Assembly (NCBI RefSeq): GCF_000287335.1
Contig: NC_018419.1
Location: 868,001 to 932,000 of the forward strand
DNA length: 64,000 nt
DNA from: a secondary endosymbiont of Ctenarytaina eucalypti
Lineage (GTDB): Bacteria > Pseudomonadota > Gammaproteobacteria > Enterobacterales > Enterobacteriaceae
Reading direction: 5' to 3'
How positions within the stretch are numbered: position 1 is the first letter of the stretch; each line of letters starts with the position of its first letter. Shown piece after piece: positions 11,941 to 21,667 of the stretch. The notes below the pieces were generated by a model that was not told where the DNA came from, made no database searches, and worked only from the letters and a program-made list of their open reading frames with translations. Position numbers and translations under genes: made by a program.

Positions 11941-12615
11941 TTAACTTTCGTCTGGCGTTCGCAGATGCGTGACCGAAATGCGTTCACCATGCTTACGTTG
12001 ACGTTCTGACTCCATGTTGGCGCGGTAGACTCCCTGATCTCCCACTACCCAGGAGAGAGGACGCCGTTCTTTTCCTATAGACTCCTTCAGTAGCAGAAGT
12101 GCCTGAATGTATGCCTCGGGTCGTGGAGGGCAGCCAGGAATGTAAACGTCTACTGGAAGAAATTTATCGACACCCTGCACAACAGAATAAATATCGTACA
12201 TGCCGCCGGAATTTGCGCATGCTCCCATGGAGATAACCCATTTTGGCTCTAGCATCTGATCGTAAAGACGCCGAATGACAGGGGCCATTTTGATGAAAGG
12301 TGTACCGGCCACCACCATAAAATCCGCCTGGCGTGGTGATGCACGAATCACTTCAGACCCAAAACGTGCAATGTCGTGCACAGCAGTAAAAGCGGTAGTC
12401 ATTTCAACGTAGCAGCAAGAGAGGCCAAAATTGTAGGGCCAAAGAGAATTGCCGCGGCCCCAATTCACAACATTGTGAAGCGCTAGCTCGAGCTTGTAGA
12501 AATAAAAACTGCGGTGGGCATGCTGATCGAGAGGATCCATAACGATATCTTGTTTTTGAAGAGGATACTGGTTATTTTCACCGCCTGAGTCCGCTCGGGT
12601 GAGCGTATAATTCAT
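11941..12615 (-). CDS. nuoB: NADH-quinone oxidoreductase subunit B (NuoB)
   Basis: Subunit carrying the terminal [4Fe-4S] cluster N2, which donates electrons to ubiquinone. It has 224 aa (220 in E. coli). The unusual adjacent-cysteine ligand pair is visible in [11 protein letters not shown], with further ligands in [13 protein letters not shown] and [13 protein letters not shown]. It begins 2 bp after the nuoA stop and ends 78 bp before nuoCD. Residues 32-45 ([14 protein letters not shown]) differ from E. coli more than the rest, but no core motif is affected. Confidence 0.97.
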   Translation of the reverse strand: MNYTLTRADSGGENNQYPLQKQDIVMDPLDQHAHRSFYFYKLELALHNVVNWGRGNSLWPYNFGLSCCYVEMTTAFTAVHDIARFGSEVIRASPRQADFMVVAGTPFIKMAPVIRRLYDQMLEPKWVISMGACANSGGMYDIYSVVQGVDKFLPVDVYIPGCPPRPEAYIQALLLLKESIGKERRPLSWVVGDQGVYRANMESERQRKHGERISVTHLRTPDES

Positions 12616-12617
12616 CT

Positions 12618-13067
12618 TTAAGCCTCGCTATTACTTTGAATTACAGGGCCTGTAACCAATGGGCCCGCTCGACGTAAACGCCTGGATTGTTCCGGCGTCC
12701 AGTCAAGCGCTCCAATACGCACCAGGTAAAGTAAGCCTACTAACAGAATAAGAATAAAAATCGCGGCTTCGATAAAGCCAACCCATCCTGTTTCACGGAT
12801 AGCGGTAGCCCAAGCGTATAAAAAAAGGGATTCAGCGTCAAAAATGACGAAAAACATCGCCACTAGATAGAATTTAGCTGACAGTCGCAATTTTGCTGTA
12901 CCGACCGAATTAATTCCGGATTCAAATGGCAGGTTTTTCGAGCGCGTCTGAGCGCGTCCGCCTAGAAGATACCCGCTGATTAGCATAAAAACGCACAGAC
13001 CCAGAGCACCGAAGAGGAATACACCAAAGGCCCAATAATGAGCGGTCATTTCATTTTTTATCAACAT
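12618..13067 (-). CDS. nuoA: NADH-quinone oxidoreductase subunit A (NuoA)
   Basis: First gene of the nuo operon; small membrane subunit with three transmembrane helices, next to NuoH and NuoJ. 149 aa (147 in E. coli). The conserved cytoplasmic loop [20 protein letters not shown] and the acidic helix [20 protein letters not shown] are present. The start could be the ATG at 13067 or an internal Met (MTAHYWAF); conservation begins at the latter. Upstream there is a 2.5-kb gap where E. coli has the regulator lrhA; no regulator gene or clear promoter was recognised. Confidence 0.95.
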   Translation of the reverse strand: MLIKNEMTAHYWAFGVFLFGALGLCVFMLISGYLLGGRAQTRSKNLPFESGINSVGTAKLRLSAKFYLVAMFFVIFDAESLFLYAWATAIRETGWVGFIEAAIFILILLVGLLYLVRIGALDWTPEQSRRLRRAGPLVTGPVIQSNSEA

Positions 13068-15549
13068 TTTATATGCTACTCATCAAAAGCGGAGAGTTAA
13101 AAAGTGCTTGTTGACTATAATAGATTTACAAACTACCGCGATAGGCAATTGGCGATCTCGAGAGAAACATAAAGAACCGCGGTTTTTTGGTTAGATACAG
13201 TCTTATTTTTACTCTTTTTTATGACCTTGTGTCAACTAAGACGGCATGTGCGCTCATGGTAATAGCGCACAGAAATAAAATCGTTACTCAATCGGGCGTT
13301 GTTATAGTCAATTATTTTAAGAAAAATTATTGCAAAGATTCATGATAGCTGCGGTTAGCTTATAGTCACGGCATTGGCATGTGATGCCATGGTGCCGCCT
13401 TTATATACAACATGCACTTCTTGCGTTTATACCTAGCACTAAAACCTCTTTGCGTCTCTCTTTTAAATGAGATGCTGTTACTCAGCATACACCAACACTT
13501 TTGTGGGATAAATATATTTTACACTATCTACTGCTTCAGAAAGCGGATAGCACCAGCGTGCTTGATCTAAGATAATCTTCTAGAAGGGAAAAGCAGTTCC
13601 TGAAAAAAGAACGCTGTCTTTCACGAGCCAAAACCGTTTTCGTGCAGCTTAAAGCACTTCCAGACAGACGTGCCATATTAGTTGATATGAGTAAGATACA
13701 TAGGTAGGGATGAGACGATAAAAGTTATTATAAAAAATACTTAGGCGCATTACGCTGTTAGAAATAGTGAATAACGTGCAGTACCACTGTATAACCCCTC
13801 ACCTCACCAACGGTTCACTCATCACAGATACTTACTGATTTTTTTAAGTCTACTAGTGTAGCATGACTATCTATCGTGCAATAAAAATAACATCCATAAA
13901 ACTACATTTCGTTTTTTCACAATAGAGAACGAATGCTGAATTAGTTTCTTCGCTGACTGAAGGTTGCTTGTGCTTACGTGTTTGCGCATATGGAGAAGAG
14001 TAGTGCACTTTCCCCTAAGACCTCTCATAAAGATATGTTGCATTGAGAGTGTAAAGGGAAAGTGCACTATCGTTGTATGTATCTCTAGTGAAGCATATTG
14101 ATAATAAAAATGACGCCACCAAGTTTTTAATAAAAGATCATTTCAGAACGGAAAGCTGCTCATGTTGCATGAGTATAAGATAGTAGACTATAAAATGCAC
14201 TCCTAAATACAGGTAGATAGCATCAATCAGTGCGATGATTTATTTTCAACATGATCCTTAATAGGTCAGAACGCTTCGTGATGCTGATTGATCACAATAA
14301 AAACACCCTAGCTTAGGATGCAAGTAATATTACTTATATTCAATTTTTAGTTTTACAGCATCTAAGTGATTAATTTCAATTTAAAAAAACATAGCATAAT
14401 TGGTTAAAGGTTTTTAAGATTTTCTTTTTTTGATAATTTATATCACCTTCTTCTGAAAATATCAAAAAATCGAAAGTGTATCTTTTCAACTGCTTAAAAT
14501 AATACGCTCTCTTGATAGAATTTTTCTAAATGCTTTGGCTGTGCCATGTATCTTTTCTACATAAATAAAAATTTATATGATCATCCTCTTGGCCTACTAC
14601 ATGAACTTCAAAAAAACATGCTTGCTATAAGAAAGACAGGGTCTTCATGACCCATTTTCTCTTTTATAATAGGTCGTTCAAGCAGATCGGCTCTCGGAAA
14701 TCATGGGTGATTTAACGCGTTTTATATAAAATAGAACACGCATCTTGAATGACATTACCGATTACTTTTTACTTAGACGCAATCATCATCGCAGCACTGA
14801 TTGGTAAAAAAGCATTTCTCTTTTAGCTGAGTCATGTCCAAAAAACCTCCTGACTCCCTCTATAACTTCTGGTGCTGCTGCTAAAATGCGTGAATTGCAG
14901 GGTAGGTTGCTCTCTAGAACGAGAGCGATCAAATTAACATCAGGATAGATGCATTGGATTGTTTAGTAAAGACGAATAATCTATCCGGTAGCAGAATCTT
15001 AAAAAAACGCAACGTATATAGTTTTTTATTGCCTCCCACAAAACATCAGCTAAGATGTATTGTACAGCATGACAAGCATAATGCTTTGTTAAGAAAAAGT
15101 GACCACTTAGACCCCCCCCATTATTGGGGTCTAAGTGGTCACGAAAATTTACTACCAGCGTCAATATAGATTTAAAAATAGCACCTGAAAAGCAGTAATA
15201 ATATCTTTTGCTACAGAAAAGAGGCGATTCTGCAACAATCACGTTTTGTCTCCATCCGTTTCTACTGTTTATATCCAAGTCTGCATAACTATGATCAAAA
15301 TGTTAATCACAGGAAGCGTATAATATAGAAGAACCAGGGTATTGCAGTCTATTCCTTTTAATAAAAAAAGCAGACAGTCTCTACCATTACCATATTTTTG
15401 GAAAAGTCTCAAAAAATCATCAATTTCGCTAGAGTCAGGGCCTATACTTTAAAAATAACATGTCAAATTTAATGTCTAATGATTTTATGTCATCATACCT
15501 TGAGAGGGAGGCAGCGTTTATTGTCAATCTCAATGATTGTGATAAGGCT
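13068..15549. other. Long gap between nuoA and hslU, no recognisable gene
   Basis: About 2.5 kb of A+T-rich sequence with only short, unconvincing open frames. E. coli has lrhA upstream of nuoA and menA-rraA downstream of hslU; I looked for both in translation and could not recognise either. The only clear structure is the perfect hairpin at 15099-15142. The nuo promoter must lie in the part next to nuoA. Confidence 0.6.
15099..15142. repeat. Perfect 17-bp inverted repeat (hairpin)
   Basis: Arms 15099-15115 (gtgaccacttagacccc) and 15126-15142 are exact reverse complements around a 10-base loop made of C residues and attatt. The stem is far stronger than its surroundings, but it has no run of T after it on either strand, so it is not a standard rho-independent terminator. 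It lies about 400 bp beyond the end of hslU in otherwise decayed sequence. Confidence 0.85.
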
Positions 15550-16881
15550 TTACAGGATAAATCGGCTTAAATCTTCATCAGACACCAATGCATCTAGATG
15601 TCTACGAACATATTCTGCATCAATAGAAATAGCTTTACCGCTCCACTCGCTGGCATCATAAGAAATGTCTTCCATTAAACGCTCAAGAACAGTATGAAGA
15701 CGGCGGGCGCCAATATTTTCTGTTCGCTCATTGACCTGCCAGGCTGCTTCAGCGATACGCTTAATACCCTCTTCTGTAAAAGAGACATGCACCCCCTCTG
15801 TCGCCATCAGGGCTATATATTGGGTAGTAAGTGAAGCGCTTGGCTCAGTTAGGATTCGCTTAAAATCTTCGGTGGTTAGGGCTTCCAGTTCAACACGGAT
15901 CGGTAGACGCCCCTGTAGCTCAGGAATAAGATCAGACGGGCTGGAAACCTGGAATGCGCCGGAGGCGATAAACAAAATATGGTCTGTCTTCACCATACCG
16001 TGCTTAGTGGAAACGGTACATCCCTCTACGAGAGGTAGAAGATCTCGCTGTACACCTTCACGAGAGACGTCAGATCCAGATACTACACCGCGTTTGCAGA
16101 TTTTATCTATCTCGTCGATAAATATGATCCCATTCTGCTCAACTGCTTCGATCGCTTTTTCTTTTAGCTCTTCCAGGTTAACCAGTTTAGCTGCCTCTTC
16201 CTCTACGAGCAGCTTTAGAGCCTCTTTAATCTTTATCTTACGCTGTTTCTTTGTTTGTCCGGCTAAAGTCTTGAACATCGATTGAAGCTGGTTGGTCATT
16301 TCCTCCATACCAGGAGGAGCCATGATTTCCATCCCCATCGGTGCTACAGAAAGATTAATTTCAATATCCTTGTCATCTAGCTTGCCTTCCCGCAACTGTT
16401 TTCGAAAATTCTGTCGCATACTGGAGGGATCAGAACTCTCCGCTGACTGCCACCAGTCAGTCTTAGTTGGTGGAATCAAGATATCAAGGACTCGTTCTTC
16501 CGCCAGCTCTTCTGCACGAAAACGGTTTTTTTCAATGGATTGTAGACGTACCATTTTGATAGACGCATCGGTCAAGTCGCGGATGATAGAATCCACCTCC
16601 TTGCCTACATAGCCAACTTCGGTAAATTTAGTGGCTTCAACTTTAATAAATGGAGCATTCGCTAGTTTTGCTAGGCGCCGGGCAATTTCTGTCTTACCGA
16701 CGCCGGTAGGGCCAATCATGAGAATATTCTTTGGTGTTACTTCATGCCGTAATGTATCATTTAGTTGCATACGGCGCCAGCGATTACGCAATGCGATGGC
16801 TACTGCACGCTTTGCGTTGTTCTGTCCTATGATATAACCATCAAGTTCACCGACAATTTCCCGTGGGGTCATTTCAGACAT
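15550..16881 (-). CDS. hslU: ATP-dependent protease ATPase subunit HslU (ClpY)
   Basis: AAA+ unfoldase that feeds substrates to the HslV peptidase. It has 443 aa, identical in length to E. coli HslU. The Walker A motif reads [13 protein letters not shown] (residues 56-68), the Walker B region [11 protein letters not shown] follows the family-specific I domain (about 110-240), and sensor/C-domain residues such as [16 protein letters not shown] are present near the end. It begins 11 bp after hslV, so both are translated from one heat-shock transcript. With clpA decayed in this window, HslUV is one of the remaining ATP-dependent proteases visible. Confidence 0.98.
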   Translation of the reverse strand: MSEMTPREIVGELDGYIIGQNNAKRAVAIALRNRWRRMQLNDTLRHEVTPKNILMIGPTGVGKTEIARRLAKLANAPFIKVEATKFTEVGYVGKEVDSIIRDLTDASIKMVRLQSIEKNRFRAEELAEERVLDILIPPTKTDWWQSAESSDPSSMRQNFRKQLREGKLDDKDIEINLSVAPMGMEIMAPPGMEEMTNQLQSMFKTLAGQTKKQRKIKIKEALKLLVEEEAAKLVNLEELKEKAIEAVEQNGIIFIDEIDKICKRGVVSGSDVSREGVQRDLLPLVEGCTVSTKHGMVKTDHILFIASGAFQVSSPSDLIPELQGRLPIRVELEALTTEDFKRILTEPSASLTTQYIALMATEGVHVSFTEEGIKRIAEAAWQVNERTENIGARRLHTVLERLMEDISYDASEWSGKAISIDAEYVRRHLDALVSDEDLSRFIL

Positions 16882-16892
16882 CTTCAGGATCC

Positions 16893-17423
16893 TTACGCCT
16901 TAAACGTTAATTCTTCTATTATTTGAAAATGATTAGTGTAGATGCAAATATCTCCGGCAATACCTAAAGATTTTTTAACGATCTCACGTGCTCCTAGATC
17001 GGTATTTTCTAACAATGCGCACGCTGCGGATTGGGCATAAGGACCGCCAGATCCAATGGCAATTAGGTCTTTTTCTGGCTGTATTACATCACCACTGCCA
17101 GTAATGATAAGCGAGGCGGCTTCATTGGCCACAGCTAACACAGCTTCCAGCCGGCGCAGCATGCGGTCAGTACGCCAGTCTTTAGCTAATTCAACCGCAG
17201 CTTTGACCAGCTGGCCGTGATGCACCTCTAATTTGCGCTCAAATAGTTCAAATAGGGTAAAGGCATCCGCGGTACCACCGGCGAAACCCGCGATCACTTT
17301 TTCATTATATAGGCGACGGACTTTACGCACGTTACCTTTCATGACGGTATTACCTAGGGTAGCTTGTCCATCACCACCGATGACGACATGCCCATTTCGG
17401 CGTACACTTAAGACTGTTGTCAC
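16893..17423 (-). CDS. hslV: ATP-dependent protease peptidase subunit HslV (ClpQ)
   Basis: Proteasome-beta-like threonine peptidase that forms a double hexamer capped by HslU. The start was set at the GTG at 17423 (translated [14 protein letters not shown]), giving 176 aa, exactly the E. coli length, and placing the catalytic Thr directly after the removed Met. An AGGGGG ribosome-binding site lies 7 bases upstream. A longer frame starting at 17477 is rejected because it would run through the leader hairpin. [20 protein letters not shown] and [15 protein letters not shown] are conserved. The promoter and leader hairpin lie immediately upstream. Confidence 0.97.
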   Translation of the reverse strand: MTTVLSVRRNGHVVIGGDGQATLGNTVMKGNVRKVRRLYNEKVIAGFAGGTADAFTLFELFERKLEVHHGQLVKAAVELAKDWRTDRMLRRLEAVLAVANEAASLIITGSGDVIQPEKDLIAIGSGGPYAQSAACALLENTDLGAREIVKKSLGIAGDICIYTNHFQIIEELTFKA

Positions 17424-17452
17424 AGTCAACCCCCTAGAATGGAGATGGTGGA

Positions 17453-17474
17453 CACTCTCATGCATCAGAGAGTG
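17453..17474 (-). other. Hairpin in the hslVU mRNA leader
   Basis: Arms cactctc (17453-17459) and gagagtg (17468-17474) form a perfect 7-bp stem with an 8-base loop, between the predicted transcription start and the hslV ribosome-binding site. I recall that the E. coli hslVU mRNA also carries a leader stem-loop that affects expression; homology of the two structures is inferred, not shown. Confidence 0.6.
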
Positions 17475-17488
17475 CACGGATAACTATT

Positions 17489-17516
17489 AAGTGGGGTGGG
17501 ATGACAGTTTTTCAAC
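17489..17516 (-). promoter_or_regulatory. Sigma-32 (heat-shock) promoter of hslVU
   Basis: On the minus strand GTTGAAA (17510-17516) is followed after 13 bases by CCCCACTT (17489-17496), close to the sigma-32 consensus CTTGAAA / CCCCATNT. It lies 66 bp upstream of the hslV start, as expected for hslVU in enterobacteria. It has survived although the preceding gene is decayed. Confidence 0.8.
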
Positions 17517-17775
17517 CCCCTAAAACCGTGAACACAATGTAGTCTTTTTTAGCGCATTCCCTCTTCAGGCTGTTATTGACGCCGCAATAATGCTGCTTTT
17601 GATGCCTTCGAAAACTTAGAATTCAGATACTCAACCCCACCCACCTACCGTATCGGTATAAAAAACTACGCTTGATTCAGTCTTGATACGACTTCTTTTT
17701 CGTTGTTACACGGCAGCATATCACTTTTTTTGAATCAGGTGGCTCAGAGTTGTTCCCGGGGGGGTATACATACCG
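17512..17775 (-). pseudogene. ftsN: Probable ftsN relic (SPOR domain)
   Basis: In E. coli ftsN directly precedes hslV on the same strand. Here the matching stretch reads, with frame changes and stops, as a degraded SPOR domain: RYVYPPGNNSEPPDSKKV lines up without gaps against RWMVQCGSFRGAEQAETV, and the end DYIVFTVLGG-stop (stop at 17512) lines up with NCIRLAAGG-stop. Stops and shifted frames lie between. FtsN triggers constriction in the divisome, so the gene is apparently dead here. Identity rests on gene order and weak similarity; the N-terminal part was not recognised. Confidence 0.45.
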
Positions 17776-19104
17776 TTTTCTAATTAATAGCATAGCACGG
17801 ACTTTGTTCGAACAAGCTAATGTTTAGCTGTACCAAATAAAGGAGTTATACTGTGAGTGTCATGAATGTACTTCGTATTATTATTGAATCTATTGCAATA
17901 CTGAGCAAAACCCGGATTGCTCACAAGGCTCATGTTACGGAAAACTGATGGCGTGCGTATTCTTAATAGGATATATAATTTAGTTAAACGCTTTGACTGT
18001 TCTCAGCCGCTTACTTGCCTTCATATACTACTCATATAGACTCAGTGAACCATCTAGAAGTGTTTTGAATTAAAACTATTATGTGTTCATCTAGTAAAAA
18101 ACGAAGATAACGTACTGTCTTTCTAAAAAAAGTATGACCGCCCCGAGGATGCGACATTGCAAACATGTACTTACTTGCATACTATTAATCAATCTAGTTA
18201 ATGTTGAGTGTCCCATCGCAGAGAAAGAAGTAAATGGATTGCTTATCTCAAATAGCACGTCGTGCTAGTAGCCTCTATTACAATGAGTCTCAAAAAAAGC
18301 TTTCTAGGTTGCTCTAAGGTTTATCGATCAACAAGATCAGGCTGTCCTTGCATGCATCTAAATTTTAGCCAATCATTACCTAATTTCACGAACTTCATTT
18401 AAACCTCGACCTCTCTAGCAAAGACTAACCTTACATCTACTCACTCACCCCAGTAAAAAAAATAATCAGTGCGGCTCTCTAGTAGCATTAGAGAGAATAA
18501 GTGAGCTATTGTCTTCACGGATGGAGAAAACATCTCTTATAATAACGCTGCACGCTTTCTTCTTGCATATCCTTAATGAATGCCAGACGGTAATTAAATG
18601 AGGATTGTCTTTTTTCTGAGGATGTTACAAAGATTCATGAGCGAAATGTTTACATTTATGCAGATACCGCCTAAAGTCCTTATACTGTTGTCTGCTAAAA
18701 ACAAGAAGAAGAAAGTTAAGGCAAGCATAAGACACTTCAGCTTGAGTAAAAGTAACAATAGCCTCAGTCCTCTTATCAGTCTGACAGTTTTTCACACAAA
18801 AGAATGAAAAACTCCCGAGGAGAGCATCAAAAAAACACAGGATAGCGTCAGCTCTATCTAGCCGTGGGTGACCCCCCCAACAAATGACATCTTCTCTGAA
18901 GATAGAGAGTGCACACAGCACTGCTGATTTTAAGCAAGCTTTAAGACAAAATTACATTTGAAAAATCGAGAAAGTGTCAGCTGACGACGCTTGTAATACA
19001 CGTTACGTGCATTATAATCTCTTACAATGAGAATCTCGCTACTTAAGTCCCCTCTAGTAATATTCGCCAGCCTATTCTCTTACTATCTATATGAACACGC
19101 GGTT

Positions 19105-19133
19105 GATAATCAACTGTGGCACAGCTGATTATC
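19105..19133. repeat. Inverted repeat, 11-bp stem with one G-T pair
   Basis: gataatcaact (19105-19115) pairs with agctgattatc (19123-19133) around the 7-base loop gtggcac; the pairing can continue partly into the loop. No T run follows. Function unknown. Confidence 0.6.
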
Positions 19134-19429
19134 TCCTAGCAACAGCAAAGAATGAGCCGATCCTTGCTGACCGAAAAGAGGAAGGTTAGTAAAAACACTT
19201 CTAAATGCTTATTTGAGTCTACGTATCTATGATGCAAATACACGTGCAGCTATGCATATGACCAAAAGTCTTACCTTGATGATGCTCCGGAGCATGCCGC
19301 ACACCCTGCACGCTAGGTAATAATGACCCAAAAATCTGAATACTGATCGCAAACGCTACCGGCATTTAATGAGCTCCGATCCGTATCACCTTAGAACATT
19401 ATCGGTCTTCTCATATGGTCGTCGCTACA

Positions 19430-19471
19430 CAGTCTTATTTGGCAACAAATAGGACTGGTTTCATAACCAGT
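19430..19471. repeat. Two overlapping, mutually exclusive hairpins upstream of engB
   Basis: Hairpin 1: cagtcttattt (19430-19440) with aaataggactg (19447-19457), one G-T pair, loop ggcaac. Hairpin 2: actggtt (19454-19460) with aaccagt (19465-19471), loop tcat. They share 19454-19457, so only one can form fully. They lie about 50-90 bases before the engB start. This could be a leader structure or chance; there is no supporting reading frame or T run. Confidence 0.5.
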
Positions 19472-19518
19472 ATCATAGAAACTTACATGTTGTCTTCCAA
19501 AGAAAAGAGCAAATCACT

Positions 19519-20175
19519 TTGACGAAACATTATCATTATCAGAATACCCATTTTATGACTAGCGCGCCGGACATGTCCTATTTGCCCATTGACAGTGGGA
19601 TAGAAATCGCTTTTACGGGGCGCGCTAACGCTGGAAAATCTAGCGCGATTAACATTTTAACCAATCAAAAAAACCTAGCGAGAACCAGTAAAACGCCCGG
19701 ACGAACGCAGCTTATTAATCTGTTTGAAATAGAGCCCGGCATCCGACTGGTAGATCTACCTGGGTATGGCTATGCTGCAGTACCGGCAGAGTTAAAGCGT
19801 AAATGGCAGCTAACCCTGAGCGAATATCTGAAAAAACGTAACAGCCTTAAGGCACTGGTAGTGTTGATGGACATCCGTCATCCAATGCAAGCACTCGACC
19901 AGAAAATGGTACAATGGGCTGTTGATAATCATATTCCTACGCTCATCTTGCTCACTAAAGCCGATAAACTATCTTCTCGCTCTTGCAAAGCACAGCTCAA
20001 CCAAGTATGTAAAAGAGTGTTAAGATTTATGGGTAATGTGGAAGTTGAAGCATTTTCATCACTGAAAAAACAGGGCGTGGATACTTTGCGTCAGAAACTC
20101 GATGCCTGGTTTTCAGCTATCCCTCATGCAGTAATTCCAGCTGTCTCCGGCACGAAAATCATAAACAAGAACTAA
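19519..20175 (+). CDS. engB: Ribosome biogenesis GTPase EngB (YihA/YsxC)
   Basis: Essential TRAFAC-class GTPase needed for late assembly of the large ribosomal subunit. 218 aa (E. coli YihA about 210). GTP-binding motifs are in order: G1 [10 protein letters not shown] (about residue 33), the switch region with [12 protein letters not shown]3 DLPGYGYA, G4 LTKADKLSS and the G5-like [10 protein letters not shown]. The start codon is TTG, giving [13 protein letters not shown], which aligns with the family N-terminus; AAAGAG lies upstream as a weak ribosome-binding site. In E. coli the neighbours are polA/spf and yihI; none is recognisable here, so the gene stands alone. Confidence 0.96.
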   Translation: MTKHYHYQNTHFMTSAPDMSYLPIDSGIEIAFTGRANAGKSSAINILTNQKNLARTSKTPGRTQLINLFEIEPGIRLVDLPGYGYAAVPAELKRKWQLTLSEYLKKRNSLKALVVLMDIRHPMQALDQKMVQWAVDNHIPTLILLTKADKLSSRSCKAQLNQVCKRVLRFMGNVEVEAFSSLKKQGVDTLRQKLDAWFSAIPHAVIPAVSGTKIINKN

Positions 20176-20379
20176 AGTTAGCGTCCGTACAAAGATCCTA
20201 TCACCGGGTCATAGACTCTTCTTTCCTCTACTCCGCGACTCTCTTTCTCTCAAGGCGGTGATGCTGCGCCGCGTATTTTATTTGCTGATCGCTGCGACCT
20301 ATCTATAAATCTGTTAAGTCGATTTTAAAAGTGATCTTTGTGAGGGGGAAATACAGCATTTTTTAACTGAGAGAATCGA

Positions 20380-20705
20380 CTTGGAATTTTTTAACACAGA
20401 AAAGCAATTCCGGCAAGGAGGTATCTCAACAGAATCCGTGACTACCTCCCAGATAAGTAGCGCGAAATCTGGCTTTTCCGTTAAGATCTTCTGTTCAAAC
20501 GCAAAATAAAATACCTCATTACTGCTATAAATTTCGCAATATCAAACACTTCCTGGCTAGACAGGTAATTCTAATTGACTGCTTTAAAATCAAAGCGCTG
20601 TAGGAGATCAGCCTCCCATCACAATGATGGGGGCATTTCAATCGCATAACAAGCCCCGATTGTCTAGCGGCACACTGGTCACAAAATCAGATTTATTTAA
20701 AGATT
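20380..20705 (+). pseudogene. aat: Decayed leucyl/phenylalanyl-tRNA-protein transferase (aat), C-terminal half
   Basis: In E. coli aat lies directly upstream of infA on the same strand. Here, in shifting frames, fragments line up in the right order: around 20490-20535 IFCSNAK-stop-NTSLLL against MFSRMENASKTALLVF, then HFLARQVILIDC against EFIGHGGKLIDC (exact LIDC, no gap), then AL-stop-EIS against GACEIP, and LAAHWSQNQIY against LPNNFWVPRCLF. Several stops are in frame. The N-terminal part appears deleted because engB ends too close. Aat attaches Leu or Phe to protein N-termini for the N-degron pathway; the gene is dead here. Confidence 0.7.
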
Positions 20706-21230
20706 ATGTACGCTGTTCGAATGCATTAATAATACTTTTTGAGTATTTTCGTACGATATTCTGCATGAAAAGCGAAAATAGTATACTAAAGATCATTTCA
20801 ATGACCTATTCTATAACTTGAAGAACAGAATATTAAGCACGGAGAGTTGATGGGTGAAGTGAAGGACCGGGTACTTACTACCTCTGTATCGCGTGTAGTT
20901 ATCTGCTGACAACTGAAAAACCTATGTATTCTGTTTATAGATGTTAAAAATCAGATTATGCAACTTGTCTTATCCTTGCTTTACATGATGATGGTTTTTC
21001 GGCATTATTTCTCCCCATGAATTATGGTATTTAAACATTCATTCTTGAATGATCGCGAACCATGCTTTCTACTATGACATTTTAGTAGATGACGCTTCAC
21101 ATCAAAGGCGTAAGATTGTTTCATCTACCCTCACTTCATCATTTGAGGTTGTACAGATCCATTGGTTCAGTAACGCAACAACATAAGAACCATTTCTTCA
21201 ACAAAGAAAGTCGCCCCCCTAGAGGATTAG

Positions 21231-21449
<219 letters not shown>

Positions 21450-21635
21450 GATATTCTGATCAGGGTTTCTTCAAGGCTTTTTCAGTTACGATAATCCCCC
21501 CTCAGCAGCATGCTCGAGATAAATTTACTTTACCGAGACCAAGGTGAACCTTTCTAAGCTTCAAAACAGTTTACAAGACAGCGATAAATCCCGCACCTCC
21601 CCATTAGGAGGCATTGAGTATATCCACTAGAGAAT

Positions 21636-21667
21636 ATAATAGCCATTCTGCTATCAGTGGCTATTAT
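21636..21667. repeat. Perfect 10-bp inverted repeat downstream of infA
   Basis: ataatagcca (21636-21645) and tggctattat (21658-21667) are exact reverse complements around a 12-base loop, about 190 bp after infA and near the expected end of clpA. There is no strong T run, so it is at best a weak bidirectional terminator for the two convergent genes. Confidence 0.6.

Larger units (their letters stand above)
17776..19518. other. Gap upstream of the ftsN relic, no recognisable gene
   Basis: About 1.7 kb without a credible coding region. It should contain the N-terminal part of ftsN and, by E. coli order, cytR, but neither could be read. Two inverted repeats close to engB are listed separately. 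Short open frames here have no recognisable motif. Confidence 0.5.

Noticed and set aside
13867-14067. 66-codon minus-strand frame in the nuoA-hslU gap
   Set aside because: Low complexity in an A+T-rich gap, with no similarity to lrhA or any family I recognise.
19200-19518. CsrC or Spot 42 small RNA near engB, expected from E. coli order
   Set aside because: Neither the repeated GGA motifs of CsrC nor the Spot 42 sequence could be found on either strand.
21480-21515. tRNA-Ser (serW) 3'-end-like sequence after infA (gataatcccccctcagcagca)
   Set aside because: E. coli has serW here and the C-rich stretch resembles its T arm and acceptor end, but no cloverleaf or 5' half can be formed; at best a trace.
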